From positions 1-7,314 of the forward strand of contig JARFRI010000239.1 in NCBI GenBank assembly GCA_029287335.1: a DNA stretch of 7,314 nucleotides. Reading direction: 5' to 3'. A model generated the notes under the pieces. That model was not told where the DNA came from. It searched no databases and saw nothing but the letters and a program-made list of their open reading frames with translations. Below are positions 5,781-7,314 of the stretch, in pieces. Each line of letters begins with the position of its first letter. The stretch's first letter is position 1. Source of the DNA: Phycisphaera sp. (GTDB lineage Bacteria; Planctomycetota; Phycisphaerae; Phycisphaerales; Phycisphaeraceae). The position numbers and the translations under genes were made by a program.

Positions 5781-6689
5781 TTGCCGAACGAAAAAGACAG
5801 CCCGATCTTCATTGCCACATGGGACTTTGGTGAGCTTGCGGTGCGCACGGCCTGGGCGCACTGGCAAGAACATGGCGATTTCGCCGCTGCGTGTATCGAG
5901 GCGACGGCCGCGGTGGAGTTGGACCCATCGATCCCCACCGTCGGCATCGGCGGGCTGCCCAATCGTGATGGCATCGTTGAACTGGATGCGGCGATCATGC
6001 GCGGCAGTGATCTGCGTTGCGGCAGCATTGCTGCGATACGAACGACGTGCCCTGCGATCCGTGTCGCCAAGGCGGTGATGGACAACACCAAGAGCGTGAT
6101 GCTCGCGGGGCAGGGGGCTGACGATTTTGCGATGCAGCAAGGCTTTGAGCGAATTGATCGCGAGGCGATGCTGACCGACAAGACGCGATCGGAATACGAG
6201 TGCTGGCGAGCCAAGGTTGAGGCGGGCCAAGCCGACCGCGAGAAGATGGTCGGGCACGACACGGTTTGTATGCTCGGCTGGCACCAAGGCGAGACGGTGG
6301 CGTGCGTCGCGACAAGTGGGCTGGGGTTTAAGCGAGCCGGGCGCGTCGGCGATTCGCCGATCATCGGGGCCGGGCTCTATGCGGATGACCAATCGGGCTG
6401 CGCGGCAAGTACGGGGATCGGCGAGGAGTTATATCGCCACGCGGTTTCCGTTCGCATCAGCGATGCGATGCATGCTGGTGCAAGCGCAGCCGAGGCGACG
6501 GATGCTGTGCTGCGTCGCATGATTGAGCGGGATCAAGCCAATATAACTCGTGGCCTATCGATCCTTGCGATCGATCGGCACGGCGGCGTCGGCGCAGCAA
6601 CCACACGCACCGCGAATCACAAGTTTGAGCTACACGTCTGTCGGGCAGGCGTGTTTGAGCGCATCGTGCCGACACCGATCACGTCTTAA
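5781..6689 (+). CDS. N4-(beta-N-acetylglucosaminyl)-L-asparaginase (glycosylasparaginase), Ntn hydrolase
   Basis: The family cleaves the GlcNAc-Asn bond of glycoasparagines, or L-asparagine-type substrates, and belongs to the N-terminal-nucleophile hydrolases. The 302-residue precursor should self-cleave in GHDTVCMLG between Asp160 and Thr161, giving alpha (1-160) and beta (161-302) chains with Thr161 as nucleophile. Other family positions are present: Trp14 (IATWDFG), T178/S179 (CVATSGLG), R188 and D191 in GRVGDSPI, and T211-G212 (ASTGIGEE). No signal peptide is evident, unlike the exported human and Flavobacterium enzymes, so it may be cytoplasmic. The start is a TTG at 5781, one codon after the gltA stop in the same frame; no in-frame ATG precedes the conserved IFIATW strand. 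The three-base gap suggests co-transcription and translational coupling with gltA. Substrate is uncertain within the asparaginase-2 family. Confidence 0.9.
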   Translation: MPNEKDSPIFIATWDFGELAVRTAWAHWQEHGDFAAACIEATAAVELDPSIPTVGIGGLPNRDGIVELDAAIMRGSDLRCGSIAAIRTTCPAIRVAKAVMDNTKSVMLAGQGADDFAMQQGFERIDREAMLTDKTRSEYECWRAKVEAGQADREKMVGHDTVCMLGWHQGETVACVATSGLGFKRAGRVGDSPIIGAGLYADDQSGCAASTGIGEELYRHAVSVRISDAMHAGASAAEATDAVLRRMIERDQANITRGLSILAIDRHGGVGAATTRTANHKFELHVCRAGVFERIVPTPITS

Positions 6690-6700
6690 ACGGATTTAAG
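6685..6700. repeat. Small inverted repeat spanning both convergent stop codons
   Basis: CTTAAA (6685-6690) and TTTAAG (6695-6700) form a perfect 6-bp repeat around CGGA. It covers the TAA of the glycosylasparaginase gene (6687-6689) and the TAA of the minus-strand cutC gene (6696-6698), which are only 6 bases apart. The stem is A/T-rich and has no long T-run, so it would be a weak bidirectional terminator at best. Confidence 0.35.
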
Positions 6701-7314
6701 TCTTGATGTTTCGCAGCGCTTTCATCATTGAGTCGACTCGGCTCGGGTCGGTCTGGTGATAGCGACCGTCGGTTGGCGGTGGGCTGTTGAACTGAATCGC
6801 GGGTTTGTGTCTGCCAGAGGGTTCCTCGGCGACCTTCCAAAGCGAACCATGAACTTGCGTGCAACCGGTTGCGCGGATGAGTGCTTCGACGTTGTCAGGC
6901 TTGATCCCGCTGCCGGGCAGGACTTGGATGCGCCCGCTGGCGCGCTGGATCAACTGACGGATCACCGCTGCGCCCTGGATCGCGGTGGTTGCCTGACCGC
7001 TGGTGAGGATGCGTTGAAACCCAAGTGAAATAAGGCACTCCAACGCCGAGATCGGGTCGGTCGTGAGATCGAATGCGCGATGAAATACGGCCTCTTTACC
7101 CGCATCCAGCACCGGTTGGATCAGCATCCGATTGGCACGCTCATCAATCGCGCCATCTCGATCTAACACACCTAGTGCGATGCCATCGACACCTGCGGCG
7201 AGCATGTGTTCGATGTCACGCTGCATGACCACTAACTCATCGGCGTCGTACACAAACCCGCCGGGCCTTGGTCGAACCATCGCGATGATGCCGCAGCCCA
7301 ATGGTTGTAATGCG
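6696..7314 (-). CDS. cutC: CutC family protein (5' truncated by window edge)
   Basis: About 205 C-terminal residues of a CutC-family TIM-barrel protein are present. Family segments read in order: IIAMVRPRPGGFVYDADEL, DIEHMLAAGVDGIALGVLD with DRDGAID, VFHRAFDLTTDPISALE, the nearly invariant GFQRILTSGQATTAIQG, then RIQVLPGSGIKPDNV and ATGCTQVHGS. The usual first ~45 residues (a region like LEVCVDS and the GGADRIELC strand) lie beyond base 7314; the frame stays open to the edge, so the TTG at 7299-7301 is not the true start. CutC was named for copper homeostasis in E. coli, but its role in copper handling is doubtful and no biochemical activity is settled, so the symbol denotes family only. The C-terminal tail is SPPPTDGRYHQTDPSRVDSM. 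The gene converges on the glycosylasparaginase gene with 6 bases between stops. Confidence 0.92.
   Translation of the reverse strand, partial: ALQPLGCGIIAMVRPRPGGFVYDADELVVMQRDIEHMLAAGVDGIALGVLDRDGAIDERANRMLIQPVLDAGKEAVFHRAFDLTTDPISALECLISLGFQRILTSGQATTAIQGAAVIRQLIQRASGRIQVLPGSGIKPDNVEALIRATGCTQVHGSLWKVAEEPSGRHKPAIQFNSPPPTDGRYHQTDPSRVDSMMKALRNIKT

Noticed and set aside
5238..6392. A 384-codon open frame on the minus strand across gltA and the glycosylasparaginase gene
   Set aside because: It lies entirely antisense to two genes with clear catalytic motifs, and its translation is Arg/His-rich and resembles no protein; it is a by-product of GC-rich codon use on the other strand.
1..7314. CRISPR array, insertion sequence, prophage, tRNA/rRNA or restriction/defence system
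   Set aside because: No regularly spaced repeats, transposase-like ORF, terminal repeats with target duplications, RNA gene or defence-type domain could be found.

Overview
The window looks like chromosomal DNA of a moderately GC-rich bacterium. It carries core metabolic genes (F1 ATP synthase alpha subunit, citrate synthase), a cytoplasmic-type glycosylasparaginase, a CutC protein and small stand-alone LuxR-type HTH proteins. Several genes lack a clear Shine-Dalgarno site. Together with the gene content this is reminiscent of Planctomycetota, perhaps Phycisphaerae, but that is only an impression; no rRNA or other decisive marker is present. The palindrome CGATCG is strikingly common (17 copies by eye).

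Layout. Positions 1-522 are the 3' end of atpA, closed by a strong bidirectional terminator (529-590). Positions 600-2600 form a lower-GC, accessory-like regulatory island. It holds two minus-strand paralogous genes for ~90-residue LuxR/GerE HTH proteins (608-877 and 1305-1577). A 30-base echo of the atpA 3' end lies just beyond the second one, suggesting tandem duplication of an 'atpA tail + luxR' unit. An AT-rich divergent intergenic region with perfect inverted repeats follows, then a plus-strand HTH regulator (1910-2416). After it comes a stretch with nested inverted repeats and a possible 56-codon basic ORF.

Positions 2624-6689 are plus-strand metabolic genes. The first is a secreted esterase/PHB-depolymerase-like alpha/beta hydrolase with a C-terminal helical extension. 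Six bases later comes an ElaA-like GNAT acetyltransferase with an N-terminal membrane helix. Citrate synthase (gltA) follows, and immediately after it, in the same reading frame and with a TTG start, an N4-(beta-N-acetylglucosaminyl)-L-asparaginase. Convergent to it at the right edge is a 5'-truncated CutC-family gene (6696-7314, minus).

The hydrolase-GNAT pair and the gltA-glycosylasparaginase pair look like two-gene operons. The most unusual part is the regulatory island: a recent-looking tandem duplication of single-domain LuxR proteins next to ATP synthase, plus another HTH regulator behind a shared, palindrome-rich divergent promoter region. I see no mobile element, CRISPR array, tRNA or rRNA.
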